Counted from the stretch's first letter, positions 39,659 to 52,800 are shown. The stretch is 64,000 nucleotides of DNA from Sinohyriopsis cumingii (GCA_028554795.2 CM068828.1:15924814-15988813), one strand, 5' to 3'. A program made the numbers and translations. The notes: generated by a model not told the origin, from the letters alone.

Positions 39659-39855
39659 AAAAGGTTGGGATTACTGCTTGCATACATCCTGAGTATGAAA
39701 TCTCCAACATTTCCAGGGTCAAAGGTTGAGGGTATAATAAGATATCTCCCCTTCTTTAGTTTCACACGATTAAAGACACTGCGGTAATTGGCAAATGGTC
39801 CAGATGCTATCCGCCTTAGTCTATCATGCATCCTGTACTCCCTGTTCATGTCAGC
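39659..39855 (-). CDS. Calpain gene, domain III (beta-sandwich) exon
   Basis: A 197-nt exon from acceptor TTTTCATCAG to donor CCTTTT|GTAAGT. It encodes ADMNREYRMHDRLRR, ASGPFANYRSVFNRVKLKKG, RYLIIPSTFDPGNVGDFIL and RMYASSNPNL. The KKGRYLIIPSTFDPG-x-x-GDFxLR motif is the strongest calpain domain III signature. It starts in phase 0 directly after the FTILK end of the exon at 46,831, and leaves two bases for the next exon. Confidence 0.9.
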
Positions 39856-40129
39856 CTGATGAAAATCAATTATGGATCTTCAATAAACAATTGTTCCACT
39901 TAATATGTAACTTTCAAAACACCTTTAACACAAAACAACTGCAACAATAAAACAAGTTTTCTGTTTAAGCACAAGCAAATTAGGAACTACTAGCTATTAA
40001 TGTCTATACATCAGGGCCCTTAATGATATTCTCCTAAAATTTTCCACTGAATTGAGCAACTGATGAAGATTTGTGAGTTTCAAAACTTTAATACAAAACT
40101 TAAACATCGTTTACCAGGATGCTTAAGCA

Positions 40130-41045
40130 GATGAGACAGGAATTCCTAGCATATCATGGCAAATCTTTCAGACCTAGTGTGATATCATCAAAGACAGGAA
40201 CTCTATAGCACATCACAGCATATCTTTTAGACCTTGTGTGATATCATCAAAGACAGGAACTCTAGCACATCACATCTTATCCTCTAGACCTAGTGTGATA
40301 TCATCAAGGCAGGAATTTCTCACATATCACAGCATATATTTTAGACCTAGTGTGATATCATCAAAGACAGGAACTCTAGCACATCACAGCATATCTTTAA
40401 GACCTAGTGTGATATCATCAAAGCAGAAATTTCTTGCATATCACAGCTTATATTTTAGACTTAGTTTGATATCATCAAAGACAGGAACTCCAGCACATCA
40501 CATATCTTTTAGACCTAGTGTGATATCATCAAAGCAGGAATTTCTTGCTCATCACAACATATATTTCCGACCTAGTGCGATATCATCAAAACAGGAACTC
40601 TAGCATATCACAGCATATCTTTTAGACCTAGTGTGATATCATCAAAGCAGGAATTCCTTGCATATCACAGCATATATTTTAGACCTAGTGTGATACTGCC
40701 AAAGACAGGAATTCTAGCATATCACAGTATCTCTTGTAGACCTAGTGCGATATCATCAAAGCAGGAATTCCTCACATATCAGGGCATATATTTTAGACCT
40801 AGTGTGATATCATCAAAGATAGGAACTCTAGCATATCAAAGCATATACTTCATACATTGTGTAATATCATCAAAGACAGGAACTCTAGCATACCATGGGA
40901 AAACTTTTAGACCCAGTGTGATATCATTAAAGACAGGAACTGTTAGGATATCACACCATATATTTTACACCTTGTGTGATACTGTCAAAGACAGGAACTC
41001 AAGCATATCACAGCATATATTTTTTAGACCTAAGGTGATATCATC
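40130..41045. repeat. About 57-bp minisatellite (GACCTAGTGTGATATCATCA)
   Basis: About 16 units built from TTTTAGACCTAGTGTGATAT, CATCAAAGACAGGAACTCT and AGCATATCACAGCATATC. Two alternating subtypes are visible (AGACAGGAACTCTAGCA and AGCAGGAATTTCTTGCA), which suggests a higher-order dimer. Confidence 0.9.
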
Positions 41046-41147
41046 AGAGTTTCAAATGAAACAACTGAGTGTGTGTGTGATTTAGATTTTTAACATAGCT
41101 TGAACAATTTTCCAGTCATATCGTTATGATGTCTGCAGTGTGGCAGT

Positions 41148-41386
41148 TTAAAGTGATGTCTAACACTGGGGCATCATACCATAGACATGTAGCATGATGT
41201 CCCACCCAGTCACATTATCCTGACACCAGGCCAACCAGTCTAAACACTAACCTCTTAATGCTGAGCACCTAGCGAGGCAGCTGTTAGTACCATTTTTATA
41301 AGTCTTTGGTATGACTCGACTGGGGTTTGAACCCACAACCTCCCACATCTGGGGCGGATGCTCTAACCACTAGGCCACCGGAGCCG
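41148..41386 (-). mobile_element. tRNA-derived SINE (MetaSINE-like)
   Basis: The minus strand starts CGGCTCCGGTGGCCTAGTGG, with TTAGAGCA (A box), then GTGGGTTCAAACCCCAGTC (B box). The body contains GCTCAGCATTAAGAGGTTAG, GACTGGTTGGCCTGGTGTC, AGGATAATGTGACTGGGTGG and GACATCATG...GGTATGATGCC. This body resembles the central domain of molluscan MetaSINEs from memory. It is not a working tRNA gene because the folding beyond the A and B boxes is lost. Confidence 0.8.
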
Positions 41387-42686
41387 TTGAAACAACTGAT
41401 ACTGAAAATATATGGCTTTCAAAAATTTAATGAAAACTTTAACGTTGTTCATACCATCACCATGCAACTAATAAAGTGACCACTGTATCTGATCGATCAT
41501 CAAACTTTCATAAAGCAAGAAAACAATGCCTTAAAGTTCATGACCACTATACAGTCACAATGTAAAGGTCTAACAGTAATTAACCTGTTCTAATCATCAT
41601 CTGTCTTAATACACATATATAGTCAGTTTTTACGCTTTCCCACTTGTGTCTGCTAAACACAGGTTTAAATGTAACATACATTTTTTTATATATCACCTAC
41701 CAAGAACATCGATGGAGACTTTATAATATCACCCTTTCATATTAATTTTGTCTATACTTTTTCCACCTGCCTCACCTTACTTAAATATAAGCTTTGTCAA
41801 CTGCAACTTAAATTTTACACTTCAGTGACTAAGTTTAATAGGCCATCTTCAGGTGTTCTGTGACTGTCGTTCATGGCAAACTCACCATTGTGTACATCTT
41901 GGTGGTGCAATACACTCCTGCCAGAAGTAGGTTACTGTGACTCACACTAAAACATCATGGATTGCAAAGAATTAACATGAGAACAATGACCTTTTGCAGC
42001 GGGCTGAGTGAAAGGACATTAGTTTTCTTAAATCAACTTTGTAGTTTTAAGATACATTCCAATGAAAGGTATATCTGTATGTTTAATCGCTTATTTATGC
42101 TCAAAATCTTGTTAATAAATAGTGGCATTTACAGTAAGTGGAGTAATTAGAATACTAGGATTTTGTCCCTTTCATGTTTAAAGAAACTAGAAATATGGCC
42201 AGGTGGCACTTAATGATCAGTCAATTTGATGCATGTAAAAGTCAAGTTTTTATTCAATTAGGGATCAAACGCTGAAATTTTTGTCAAAATGCTGAAAAGT
42301 AAACTCAGCTTAATATGTTGTTTTGATTTGTTATTTTTTCTTTACTGTAAAGACTAATACAATATATGGTTTCAACTTAAGAAGACTTTCAAAAGTTGAT
42401 AAGCAGAATGAAGTGCGCAATAGGCTAGACGTAAAAGGATATGATTACAGTACAGGACAGGACAGGAAGGATGGATTACGCAGCTATTGATATTGTGGGG
42501 TTTTAAACACGTGCCTTGACAAACAGTATGGATGCATAAAATTACACTGACTTTCCAAAAGAAATATAACATTGGATAGCTTCTAATATTTATTTATTTT
42601 ATAGTCTGAAATATAAAGCTCACAATGATCACAGTGAAAATAAAATAATTTAAATTTCAACAAATTTGGAGCATGCTACTATCAGC

Positions 42687-43018
42687 ATGCATGACACACA
42701 AACTTTTTACTCCTGAATTCCCTGATGTGGTGTTTACAAATGCATGGCACACAAACTTTTTACTCCTGAATGCCCTGATGTGGTGTTTATAAATGCATGG
42801 CACACAAACTTTTTACTCCTGAATGCCCTGATGCGGTGTTTATAAATGCATGGCACACAAACTTTTTACTCCTGAATTCCCTGATGTGGTGTTTATAAAT
42901 GCATGGCACACAAACTTTTTACTCCTGAATTCCCTGATGTGGTGTTTATAAATGCATGGCACACAAACTTTTTACTCCTGAATTCCCTGATGTGGTATTT
43001 ATAAATGCATGGCACACA
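42687..43018. repeat. 53-bp minisatellite, about 6 units
   Basis: The unit is GCATGGCACACAAACTTTTT, ACTCCTGAATTCCCTGATGT and GGTGTTTATAAAT. It is highly homogeneous. Confidence 0.92.
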
Positions 43019-43517
43019 TTTATCACAGGCCATAGGAATTTGCACACACCTGCTGTAACCTGTTAAACAAATTTTGTGATTCACATAGCTTCATGCTTAA
43101 TGGTCACTGAATTTACTATCACCACTAAGCAGTTTATACAGTTAATTGTCACACTGATAATGTTGATCATAGATAAGCATTAGCAATCCCCATCTTAATT
43201 AACTGATTGACAAAAGCTATGGTCACTTTGTGTTTGACAGTCCTGTTTGGCTAAATTAAGTAGGTAAAATACACAAGTGGAACAATCTAATTTGTGCCAG
43301 ATACAAGATATAAGAAATTTTATTGAATGCTGGTGGTCTGGATAAGTATATGGAACACTAGCTCTGTAGCTCTCACTAGCTTTTCTACCAAAGAGAGACA
43401 AGACAGAAACGGATTGTGATAGAATAGATGTTATTACACCTCTTTGCCATAATTATTCGATAGTCTGTGATGAGTGCCAGAGTTTGCTTTAAGTCAGATT
43501 TTTTACTCCATACACAA

Positions 43518-43770
43518 AATGCAAAACATGATGATTTCAGTGTTGGAGTGGTAAAATGCAAAACATGATGATTTCAGTGTTGGAGTGGTAAAATGCAAAA
43601 CAGGATGATTTCAGTGTTGGAGTGGTAAAATGCAAAACAGGATAATTTCAGTGTTGGAGTGGTAAAATGCAAAACACGATGATTTCAGTGCTGGAGTGGT
43701 AAAATGCAAAACATGATGATTTCAGTGCTGGAGTGGTAAAATGCAAAACATGATGATTTCAGTGTTGGAT
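43518..43770. repeat. 37-bp minisatellite, about 7 units
   Basis: The unit is AAAATGCAAAACATGATGAT plus TTCAGTGTTGGAGTGGT. Confidence 0.92.
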
Positions 43771-44974
43771 TTGTAAAGTAAGCAGCTGTCTCACTGTTTT
43801 AGTGATTCATTATTGTTCAAAAATTTAGAAACATAGATGTGAATCTGGGAAGGATGAACTAATTAAAAAGTGTGCAAAGTGCAGCAAAACTAAATGCAGA
43901 ACTCCTAATCAGCTGAGTTTGACTTAATGAAGAGCAGCAGCAAGGGGAAGCAGCGTATATTTTGCAATACTGACATTTTGGGAAAAAAATATACAATTCC
44001 CAAATAGCTTGAAATAATACTTTTCCTCTGATTTGTTGAGGAAAAATACTAATTATATCCATTCTGTTAGTTGAACAAAAATATATTATCTTGTGTTAAA
44101 AGAAAACAAATTCATTACAGTTTGAAAGAAAAACCATTCCCCTTGTGAACCCCAAGCCACTCCAAACAATCAAATGGTCCATTCCATAGTACTTCTGGAG
44201 TATACAACATCTGTTGACATTTTAACATCACCCAGAACTGGGGCAGATGCAGACAGATCATTTTACATGCTAGAAAATTTTAACAAAATCTTGGGGAAGT
44301 TTGAATTAAAGAATACCATTCTGTCGTTAATGAGTGCAAAGCTGAACACTAATGACATCTGCTTCACCTTCAAACCCTCCAGTAAATTACTGAATGCTCC
44401 AAACTCAGCAACTATGAGCTAAATCGTATACAGCTGTGCAATAGAGACAGAGACTGTGTGTAATTTTCATTTAACCATCTGTGAGGTTGTGAATATACAA
44501 GTGTTTGTGCCAAAGCTCCTCAGATCACCATATTTACCTTACCAGTACATGTCCAACAAATGAGCTAAAATCTGTTAAATGACTGTTTGCTTACTTGAGA
44601 GGTTGGACCACATGACAGGTTGGACACTGGACATGTTTTAGCCATAATTATCTAGTGCATTTATTTGGTCTTTATGTTATCCCAATTGTTTAAACGCTTT
44701 ATAGCCACAAAACACAAAGCAAAAGATATGTATAAGTTATGCCCTGGACTTTAAGAATTACACCAATAAATAAAGGATTGTCCAAGGATTTTGAACTATT
44801 GTCTGTAACATCAGTCTTTCACACCATGTTGATCTATTTCTTTTGTTTCTTTGTTTTTATGAAGGATATTGTGTTGAGCTGTGTATTATCCTCCAAGATT
44901 TACTTTGTGGCCTGATCAAACAATACTTCACTTTAGAACTTCACCACAAAGGGCTGTCAATTAGGTGTGACATA

Positions 44975-45365
44975 TTGTCAAGGTGGCAAGTAATTTAGAC
45001 CACCATATCTATTACATCTTGTCAAGGTGGCAAATCATTTAGACCACCATGTTTATTACATCTTGCCAGAGTCAGGCAAGTCATTTAGACCATGTTTATT
45101 ACATCTTGTCAAGGTGGCAAGTCATTTAGACCACCATGTTTAATACATCTTGCCAGGGTCAGGCAAGTCATTTAGACTACCATGTCTATTACATCTTGTC
45201 AATGTGGCAAGTCATTTAGACCAGCATGTCTATTACATATTGTCAATGTGCCAAGTCATTTAGACCAGCATGTCTATTACATATTGTCAATGTGGCAAGT
45301 CATTTAGACCAGCATGTCTATTACATATTGTCAATGTGGCAAGTCATTTAGACTTCCATGTCTAT
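44975..45365. repeat. About 40-44-bp minisatellite, 9 units
   Basis: The unit is ATCTTGTCAAGGTGGCAAGT plus CATTTAGACCACCATGTCT and ATTAC. Length varies between units. Confidence 0.9.
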
Positions 45366-46484
45366 TTCTGAGAAACAAAAAATACACCTCCAATGTATCT
45401 TGGTATAGTAATTTGCAGAAATTATCATACAGTCTGTTGACTGGAAATGTCTTTGCATAAACAAGAAACCACAATCTATTTGGACCACCATAACTATTTC
45501 TATGACTTGACTGTAGGAATGACTAAGAACAGATTCCTTGCATATGCAACTTTTTGGCCAATCCTTGTTTCATAAATAGCTGAGTAGATCTGAAAGGCAA
45601 CTATTATCATATGGTCAGGCAATTGGAACATTGTTCAACCATTTCTGTCAAGTCAAAAAATATCTCAGATGTAGTTGTAAAATAAACATAAATTTGATAC
45701 ATTTTGTTATTCATCGCAAATGGAGTACACCGCATATATTGAAATAGTGTGGATCGATATGTTCCATTTACAATTTTGTATACTTCTAATGTCAAATTGT
45801 GTAATGTGAATGAAAGTAGTTACAAAAATAGTTCTCAGTGTCAGAAAATTACATCTGATATTTGCTTTTTGACTTCATGGAATGGCCAAAGATGTTTACA
45901 TTTGAGATTTGATAAAAAAAATTAACAGAGAAGCTGTGATAAGTAATAAGTCTTGTTGTCAATAAATCATTAATTTTTAATAAGAGTAGAGTGGAATAAA
46001 TAATTCTGAAGTGTACATTATAAAAGAAAGAAATATTTTTTATAAATAATTAGTTTCAGAAGAAACCAGTGAATCCATTTGAAGCAACCTTTCCTATTTC
46101 TGAGAGACAAAAATATGCATCAGATGTGTGTCAGCACAGCCATTTATAAAAAAATTCACATTTTGGCTGCTGGAAATTTCTTGACTATTTTAATGTCTGG
46201 AATGACTTAAGGATTTACTGCAAAATTATGAATGACAATATATAGATCAATACATTTTTAACTTTTCGATCAATCTTTGTTTCATAATTAACTGGTGGTT
46301 CTTATGGCAGCTGTTGGTATACATTCGAAGTATGATCCAATCAAGTGACCTATAAGTTGTAAATTGTTAATAATTAGATATACCAATGTGTTGTGGTAAG
46401 TGATGTCACAACTTGTTATATTGCCAATTATATTTTTTTATATAAAATATCTTATTGCTGTCAAAATAACTTTCAGGAACAAAC

Positions 46485-46690
46485 AGCTGTCTCCTGGTGT
46501 TTACTGCAATGATACAGGGCTGTCTACCAAACAGCTGTTCCCTGATGTTTACTACAATGATACAGGGCTGTCTACCAAACAGCTGTCTCCTGATGTTTAC
46601 TACAATGATACAGGGCTGTCTACCAAACAGCTGTCTCCTGATGTATACTACAATGATACAGGGCTGTGTACCAAACAGCTGTCTCATTGA
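46485..46690. repeat. 48-bp minisatellite, about 4 units
   Basis: The unit is AACAGCTGTCTCCTGATGTT, TACTACAATGATACAGGGCT and GTCTACCA. It lies about 140 bp from the domain III exon at 46,831. The repeat is open on both strands because its length is divisible by three. Confidence 0.9.
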
Positions 46691-46830
46691 ATCAGGTACA
46701 TTGAGAATGGTGCAGCCTATACTTGAATTCTCATCCCCATTATTTCTGCCCACTCTTGTCTGATTGGTCCTAAAACAATATGATCTCATTTTCATCATCA
46801 TCTAAATAGCTGTCTTGGTGAATCACTTAC

Positions 46831-46950
46831 CTTGAGAATGGTGAAACCGATACTGTAATTACTGACCCCCTTATCCTTGTCTACTCTCTTGTCTGATTGC
46901 TCCAGGGACACCATGATCTCATCTTCATCATCCTCTATGTCAAATATATA
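46831..46950 (-). CDS. Calpain gene, start of domain III exon
   Basis: An exactly 40-codon exon, phase 0 at both ends, with acceptor GTGAAATTTTTCCAG-like sequence at 46,951 and donor AAG|GTAAGT. It encodes YIFDIEDDEDEIMVSLEQSD, then KRVDKDKGVSNYS and IGFTILK. The acidic DDEDE loop, the VSLEQxDxR strand and the IGFxIxK motif are typical of the calpain beta-sandwich, whose acidic loop takes part in calcium or lipid response. Confidence 0.9.
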
Positions 46951-49915
46951 CTGGAAAAATGTGAAATTAATTATATTTTTTCAAGATAATCTTTTCTGAT
47001 AGATAAAAAGTGCAAAAATATTATTTTGAGAGAATGATACAGCAAATTACAAAAAACTCATTGTTCTCTTTTAAATCATGACAATGAAAGAAAATTGCTC
47101 ACTTAAAGGCAGGCTAGATCTATCTCAACTGATAAATATCATTTCCATATGCATGTATTTTCCACAAAAAAAAGAAATGATTGTAAACAAATCAGAAAAG
47201 CATTAAAAAATATATGCAAATGTGGGTGATGGAGACATTATATTTTCACTTTTTGAAAAGACATACAAAATTATTTACTGTTTAAGTAAAGTGATTGTTA
47301 TGTCCAATTTAACTTGCAGAAAAATACCTAATTATGACAGCATCAGCATTTGTCTGTAAGAGTGCTTAAGAAAACTGTTATCTTGTATTCAATGAAGAAT
47401 AAGTCCTTCCAAAAATAATGACAGCCTGTCACATGAATAAATATAGTTATTTCACAAAGAAATAAAGTCCTCATCACCACAAAACAATTAAGGAATGATA
47501 TACATTTTATAACTTAAGAATTAGGAATGATATACATTTTATAACTTTAGAATTAGGAATGATATGCATTTTACAACTTTAGAATTAGAAATGATATACA
47601 TTTTATAACTTTAGAATTAGGAATGATATGCATTTTATAACTTTAGAATTAGGAATGATATACATTTTATAACTTTAGAATTAGGAATGATATACATTTT
47701 ATAACTTTAGAATTAGGAATGATCTACATTTGATAACTTTAGAATTAGGAATGATATACATTTTATAACTTTAGAATTAGGAATGACATACATTTTATAA
47801 CTTTAGAATTAGGAATGATATACATTTGATAACTTTAGAATTTGGAATGATATGCATTTGATAACTTTAGAATTAGGAATGATATGCATTTGATAACTTT
47901 AGAATTAGGAATGATATGCATTTTATAACTTTAGAATTAGGAATGATATACATTTTATAACTTTAGAATTAGGAATGACATACATTTTATAACTTTAGAA
48001 TTAGGAATGATATACATTTGATAACTTTAGAATTAGGAATGATATACATTTGATAACTTTAGAATTAGGAATGATATGCATTTGATAACTTTAGAATTAG
48101 GAATGATATGCATTTGATAACTTTAGAATTAGGAATGATATGCATTTGATAACTTTAGAATTAGGAATGATATGCATTTGATAACTTTAGAATTAGGAAT
48201 GATATGCATTTGATAACTTTAGAATTAGGAATGATATGCATTTGATAACTTTAGAATTAGGAATGATATGCATTTGATAACTTTAGAATTAGGAATGATA
48301 TGCATTTGATAACTTTAGAATTAGGAATGATATGCATTTGATAACTTTAGAATTAGGAATAATATGCATTTTATAACTTTAGAATTAGGAATGATATGCA
48401 TTTTATAACTTTAGAATTAGGAATGATGGACATTTTATAACTTTAGAATTAGGAATGATATGCATTTTATAACTTTAGAATTAGGAATGATATGCATTTT
48501 ATAACTTTAGAATTAGGAATGATATGCATTTTATAACTTTAGAATTAGGAATGATACTCCACAACGTTTAATAACTCTGTATAATTCATAATCTTCATCA
48601 TGACTTGAAGAGTGTTGCCTTTTTTTTCTTTGCTTAATATGGCTTGTGTTAATGACTTAATTTCTTCAGCCATAGCTGAATATTGCTCATCCTTAGATTA
48701 GGATGTTTCTTAATCTCTATACAAGATCCAAAATTCCAGGGTATGTCATGGAGTAAATTGGACTTTTAGAATACAGCTTTTTTCATCTGTCAGCAAAGCA
48801 TCAAACAGTGAGGCTACATGCCTCGTTTTAATAAAGCCCTGATATCTTATTAAAAAACATAAGCAAGAAACATTCTATTCATTATTCTTAACTTTCTGGG
48901 CAGCAACCCAGATTAGGTTTGTGGTTTAACCTCATGAACCATCAAATGCTAAAAAGAACTCTTGGGTAGGAAATTTCAAATTATTAAGGTTGATCTCAGC
49001 ACCCCACTCAAAACAGAATGGCAAACTAGTTTTGGGTCACAGTGATTTATGCAAATGAATAGCATTAATCATAATTAGATAATAGGAAGATATCAGTCTT
49101 TCAAAAATGCATTTAGTAATAAATAATTTGCCTTAAAAGCGGGTTCATGCAAAGACTTCAAATTAAAATAGCATAAGCCTTAATGTGTGCCAGCATGCAT
49201 GTCGAGTATTGTCTTAAAGTCTTGTGCCTTTATGATATTTTCCAGGTCTTTGTTTCATAGATTAGCTCACTACAGCACCTGCTAACTATAATTAATTTGT
49301 ACAAGCATGTGTCAGGAATTTAGAAGCTAAAATTTATTTTCAAGTTTAAAATGAGTTTTGGTTTTTATGGGGTTTTGTTACTCATAAAAGTGAAATTTGA
49401 GATCAAATTTTGTTACAGCATTCAGAGTTGAGGGGTATTGGTTTACTGGGAGGGGGAAAAAATGATGATTTTTAAAGAACAAAAATGTTTGGACTCCAAA
49501 AAATGTCAGTCTTATGAATCCAGTATATTGAGGTTTCAGTTTTGAGGAGTTTCATTGTACATGGGATTAAGGTTACATAAACTAAAAATACTTCTTTTCC
49601 CTGTTTTCTGAAAATTATGGTGCTTTACTTACTGGTAGCACTGATCTGAATTGACTTCTAAACCAAAAATGTTTATCAAATTTAATTAGAATTTTCTGTC
49701 ATAAAATCAAACTGACCATAAATCAAAATCAGATGTTTTAATTTTTTACTGACAAGAAAGAAGCTATTTTCAATTATTGATTATATTTATATGTTCCAAT
49801 GAGTTGACTATTGACAATACATTCAGCATTTTCAACTTCACAAAGCTCTTACAAAATTAAACCCGTAATAAAAATCTTAGGACACATTTCCATGAGGTAC
49901 CAGTTTTTTTTTTAC
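46951..49915 (-). other. Calpain intron dominated by a 32-bp minisatellite
   Basis: GTAAA donor at 49,915 and CAG acceptor at 46,951. More than a third of it is the array at 47,492-48,555. No exon or transposon is seen in the rest. Confidence 0.65.
47492..48555. repeat. 32-bp minisatellite, about 33 units
   Basis: The unit is TTAGGAATGATATGCATTTG plus ATAACTTTAGAA. Two variants, GCATTTGATAAC and ACATTTTATAAC, occur in runs, so blocks of several units have probably spread by amplification. Confidence 0.95.
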
Positions 49916-50093
49916 CTGGGGATTATTTAAAAATGAAGTATGGTTTCCACAGCCACCACACCTGTCTGGCTGTTTCCATGTTCCCTTGGCCTTACCCTCT
50001 CGCCATGTCTTTTTCAGGGAGAAGAATGACAGGTTTATTGTATGACAAATATCCATACTGGAAAAGTATTTACAGAAATCCTCAAATGACATC
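49916..50093 (-). CDS. Calpain gene, exon joining protease core to domain III
   Basis: The acceptor ATAATTTCCAG is followed by one base completing a Trp codon, then MSFEDFCKYFSSMDICHTIN and, after a linker, TWKQPDRCGGCGNHTSFLNN with PQ before the GTAAAA donor. WMSF-x-DF, an E/D-IC motif, the GG-x-x-x-x-x-FxxNPQ ending and the length are those of calpains at the end of the CysPc domain. The exon spans 178 nt and ends in phase 0. Confidence 0.92.
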
Positions 50094-50189
50094 CTGGAAA
50101 TTATAATGAAACAAAAAAGTAAAATTAATTTTATCTGCAGTATGAAAGAATAGGCAAGAAATAAAGAAAGGAAGGAGGGAAAAAAGGTG

Positions 50190-51380
50190 TAGCATCGACA
50201 CAAAGTAGTAGCAATAGTAGTATTAGTGTCAGCAGTAGCAATAGTAATAGTAAAATGTGTAGTAACACAGCAGTAGTCAGCAGCAGTAGTAGTAGTAATA
50301 ATAGTAAAGCAGCAATAATAGTAGTACACGCAGTATCAGCAGCAGTAACTGTAGTATGAATTGCAGGAGTAGAAGTAGATGTGGCAGTGCTAGTACTAGT
50401 AGCAACAATAGTAGTAATATTATTGCATGTAGTAGCAGCAATAGTAGCAATATTAGTACATGTAGTAGCAACAATAGTAGTAATATTGCATGTAATAGCA
50501 GCAATAGTAGTAATATTATTGCATGTAGTAGCAGCAATAGTAGCAATATTAGTACATGTAGTAGCAACAATAGTAGTAATATTATTGCATGTAGTAGCAG
50601 CAACAGTAGTAATATTATTGCATGTAGTAGCAGCAATAGTAGTAATATTAGTACATATAGTAGCAGCAATAGTAGTAATATTAGTACATGTAGTAGCAGC
50701 AATAGTAGTAATATGAGTACATGTAGTAGCAGCAATAGTAGTAATATTAGTACATGTAGTAGCAGCAATAGTAATATTAGTACATGTAGCAGCAATAGTA
50801 GTAATATTAGTACATGTAGTAGCAGCAATAGTAGTAATATTAGTACATGTAGTAGCAGCAATAGCAGTAATATTAGTACATGTAGCAGCAATAGTAGTAA
50901 TATTATTGCATGTAGTAGCAGCAATAGTAGTAATATTAGTACATATAGTAGCAGCAATAGTAGTAATAGTACATGTAGTAGCAGCAATAGTAGTAATATG
51001 AGTACATGTAGTAGCAGCAATAGTAGTAATATTAGTACATGTAGTAGCAGCAATAGTAGTAATATTAGTACATGTAGCAGCAATAGTAGTAATATTAGTA
51101 CATGTAGTAGCAGCAATAGTAATATTAGTACATGTAGTAGCAGCAATAGTAGTAATATTAGTACCTGTAGTAGCAGCAATAGCAGTAATAATAGTACATG
51201 TAGTAGCAGCAATAGCAGTAATATTAGTAAATGTAGCAGCAATAGTAGCTTTGCAGCAGCAGCAGCTGTATTGTCAACAGTAGCAACAGCACTATCAATT
51301 ACAGAAGTAGTAGTAGCTGTAACAGTGCTAGCAGCTGTAGCTGCAGTAACAGTAATAATAGTATTCCATGTAGCAGCAGC
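50190..51380. repeat. Complex trinucleotide-based satellite (GTAGTAGCAGCAATAGTAGTAA)
   Basis: The basic 33-bp unit is ACATGTAGTAGCAGCAATAG plus TAGTAATATTAGT, about 25 units at the core (50,430-51,240), with looser AGT/AGC/AAT triplets on both sides. All triplets keep frames open on both strands, giving Leu-rich or Ser/Asn-rich translations of several hundred residues that are not genes. Confidence 0.92.
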
Positions 51381-51504
51381 ATCAGTAGCAGGAGTACAAA
51401 TATAACATTTATGACAAAACTTTTGACTCCAGCTGCTTTGAGACTGTTTGAATGACCAAATATAATAGCTGACTTGAAACATGTACTGTCAATTCTTAAG
51501 CATG

Positions 51505-52062
51505 GATTAGCACTATGCCACTATTACCACTATCACCACTGTGCCACTATTATCACTATGTCACTATTACCACTATTACCGGGGGCCCCGAGTGGCCGAG
51601 TGGTCTAAAGCGCTCTCCGTTACAGATCACTGCCATCTCACCTCTGTCTGCGTGGGTTCGAGTCTCGGATTCGGCTAATGTGGGTATGTGAGAAAGCTTG
51701 CCAGTAGCTTCTCGTGGGTCGGTGGTTCTTTCCGGGGTTTTCCCAGGTTCTTCCTCCACCATTAATACTGGCCACCATGTATAGCCAATCGCGTGCTGAA
51801 AAATGGCATTAAGCCCTACTACAACAACAACAACAACCACTATTACCACTATGTCACTATTACCACTATTACCACTATGTCACTATTACCACTATGCCAC
51901 TATTACCACTACACTACTATTACCATTATGCCACTATTACCACTATGTCACTATTACCACAATGCCACACTATGTCACTATTACCACTATGCCACTATTA
52001 CCACTATGTCACTATTACCACTATGCCTCTATTACCACTATGCCACTATTACAACTATGTCA
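51505..52062. repeat. 15-bp satellite (CACTATTACCACTATG) split by a SINE
   Basis: Units of TATTACCACTATGCCAC or GTCAC type run from 51,505 to 51,581 and again from 51,838 to 52,062. The interruption is the SINE at 51,582-51,837, so the array is older than the insertion. Confidence 0.9.
51582..51837 (+). mobile_element. tRNA-derived SINE (Leu/Ser-type head), inserted in a satellite
   Basis: The head is CCCCGAGTGGCCGAGTGGTC and TAAAGCGC (A-box region) with GTGGGTTCGAGTCTCGG (B box). The body matches the copy at 34,093-34,338 in opposite orientation. The tail is AATGGCATTAAGCCCTACTA plus a CAA run. Flanking satellite units (ACCACTATTACC) hide the target-site duplication. Confidence 0.85.
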
Positions 52063-52299
52063 CTATTCTCTAAGGAAAGGAAAGGAATAATGTGTCACAT
52101 ATTAAGCTAAAAACAACAAAAGATAACAATTTAGAACCTGGCAGAAAATGTTACTGGGTGACTGCTCGAGGGAGCTGACCATAATAGGAGGTCTGAATAT
52201 ACCATTACCTTCCACTACCACCCATTTCCCAACAAAATCCATTACCGGTATTCTTGTGTTAATTTGGATTCCCACCTAGGTGTATAAAAGAACTGATCG

Positions 52300-52800
52300 A
52301 CCAAAGAGTCCAGATAATCCATGGTAAACTGACCCACCAAATAGTCAAATTACTGCATGGCAAGCTGACCCACCAAAGAGTCAAAATAATCCATGGCAAG
52401 CTGACCCACCAAGGAGTCAAGATATTCCATGGTAAACTGACCAACCAAGGAGTCAAGATATTCCATGGTAAACTGACCAATGAAGGAGTCAAGATATTCC
52501 ATGGTAAACTGACCCACCAAAGAGTCAAAATAATCCATGGCAAGCTGACCCACCAAGGAGTCAAGCTATTCCATGGTAAACTGACCAACCAAGGAGTCAA
52601 GATATTCCAATGGTAAACTGACCCACCAAAGAATCAAAATAATCCATGGCAAGCTGACCCACCAAAGAGTCAAAATAATCGATGGCAAGCTGACCCACCA
52701 AAGAGTCAAAATAATCGATGGCAAGCTGACCCACCAAAGAGTCAAAATAATCCATGGCAAGCTGACCCACCAAGGAGTCAAGATAATCCATGGTAAACTG
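52300..52800. repeat. 36-bp minisatellite, about 14 units
   Basis: The unit is CCACCAAAGAGTCAAAATAA plus TCCATGGCAAGCTGAC. Two subtypes, AGAGTCAAAATAATCCATGG and GGAGTCAAGATATTCCATGG, occur in mixed order. Unit length is divisible by three, hence the open frames. Confidence 0.92.

Larger units (their letters stand above)
39856..46830 (-). other. Calpain intron, about 7 kb, with five minisatellites and a SINE
   Basis: Donor GTAAGT at 46,830 and CAG acceptor at 39,856. It holds tandem arrays at 40,130-41,045, 42,687-43,018, 43,518-43,770, 44,975-45,365 and 46,485-46,690, and a minus-strand SINE (41,148-41,386). Stretches between the arrays show no exon. Confidence 0.65.

Noticed and set aside
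40238..41085. Frames with repeated RPSVISSKTGTLAHHS
   Set aside because: Product of the 57-bp minisatellite.
41300..41386. Possible tRNA gene
   Set aside because: A and B boxes are present, but the acceptor and anticodon stems do not pair and the sequence continues into a SINE body.
44174..44422. Possible extra calpain exon
   Set aside because: No calpain similarity, no fitting splice sites, and the exons on both sides already join in phase.
47492..48555. Possible CRISPR array
   Set aside because: Repeats are directly adjacent with no unique spacers, in a eukaryotic intron; an ordinary minisatellite.
50277..51482. A 401-residue leucine-rich frame (minus) and a 349-residue Ser/Asn-rich frame (plus)
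   Set aside because: Both are translations of a triplet-based satellite that cannot produce stops; no domain, no splice signals.
51582..51660. Possible tRNA-Leu or tRNA-Ser gene
   Set aside because: Only the SINE head; the 3' acceptor arm is missing and a second copy has the same non-tRNA body.
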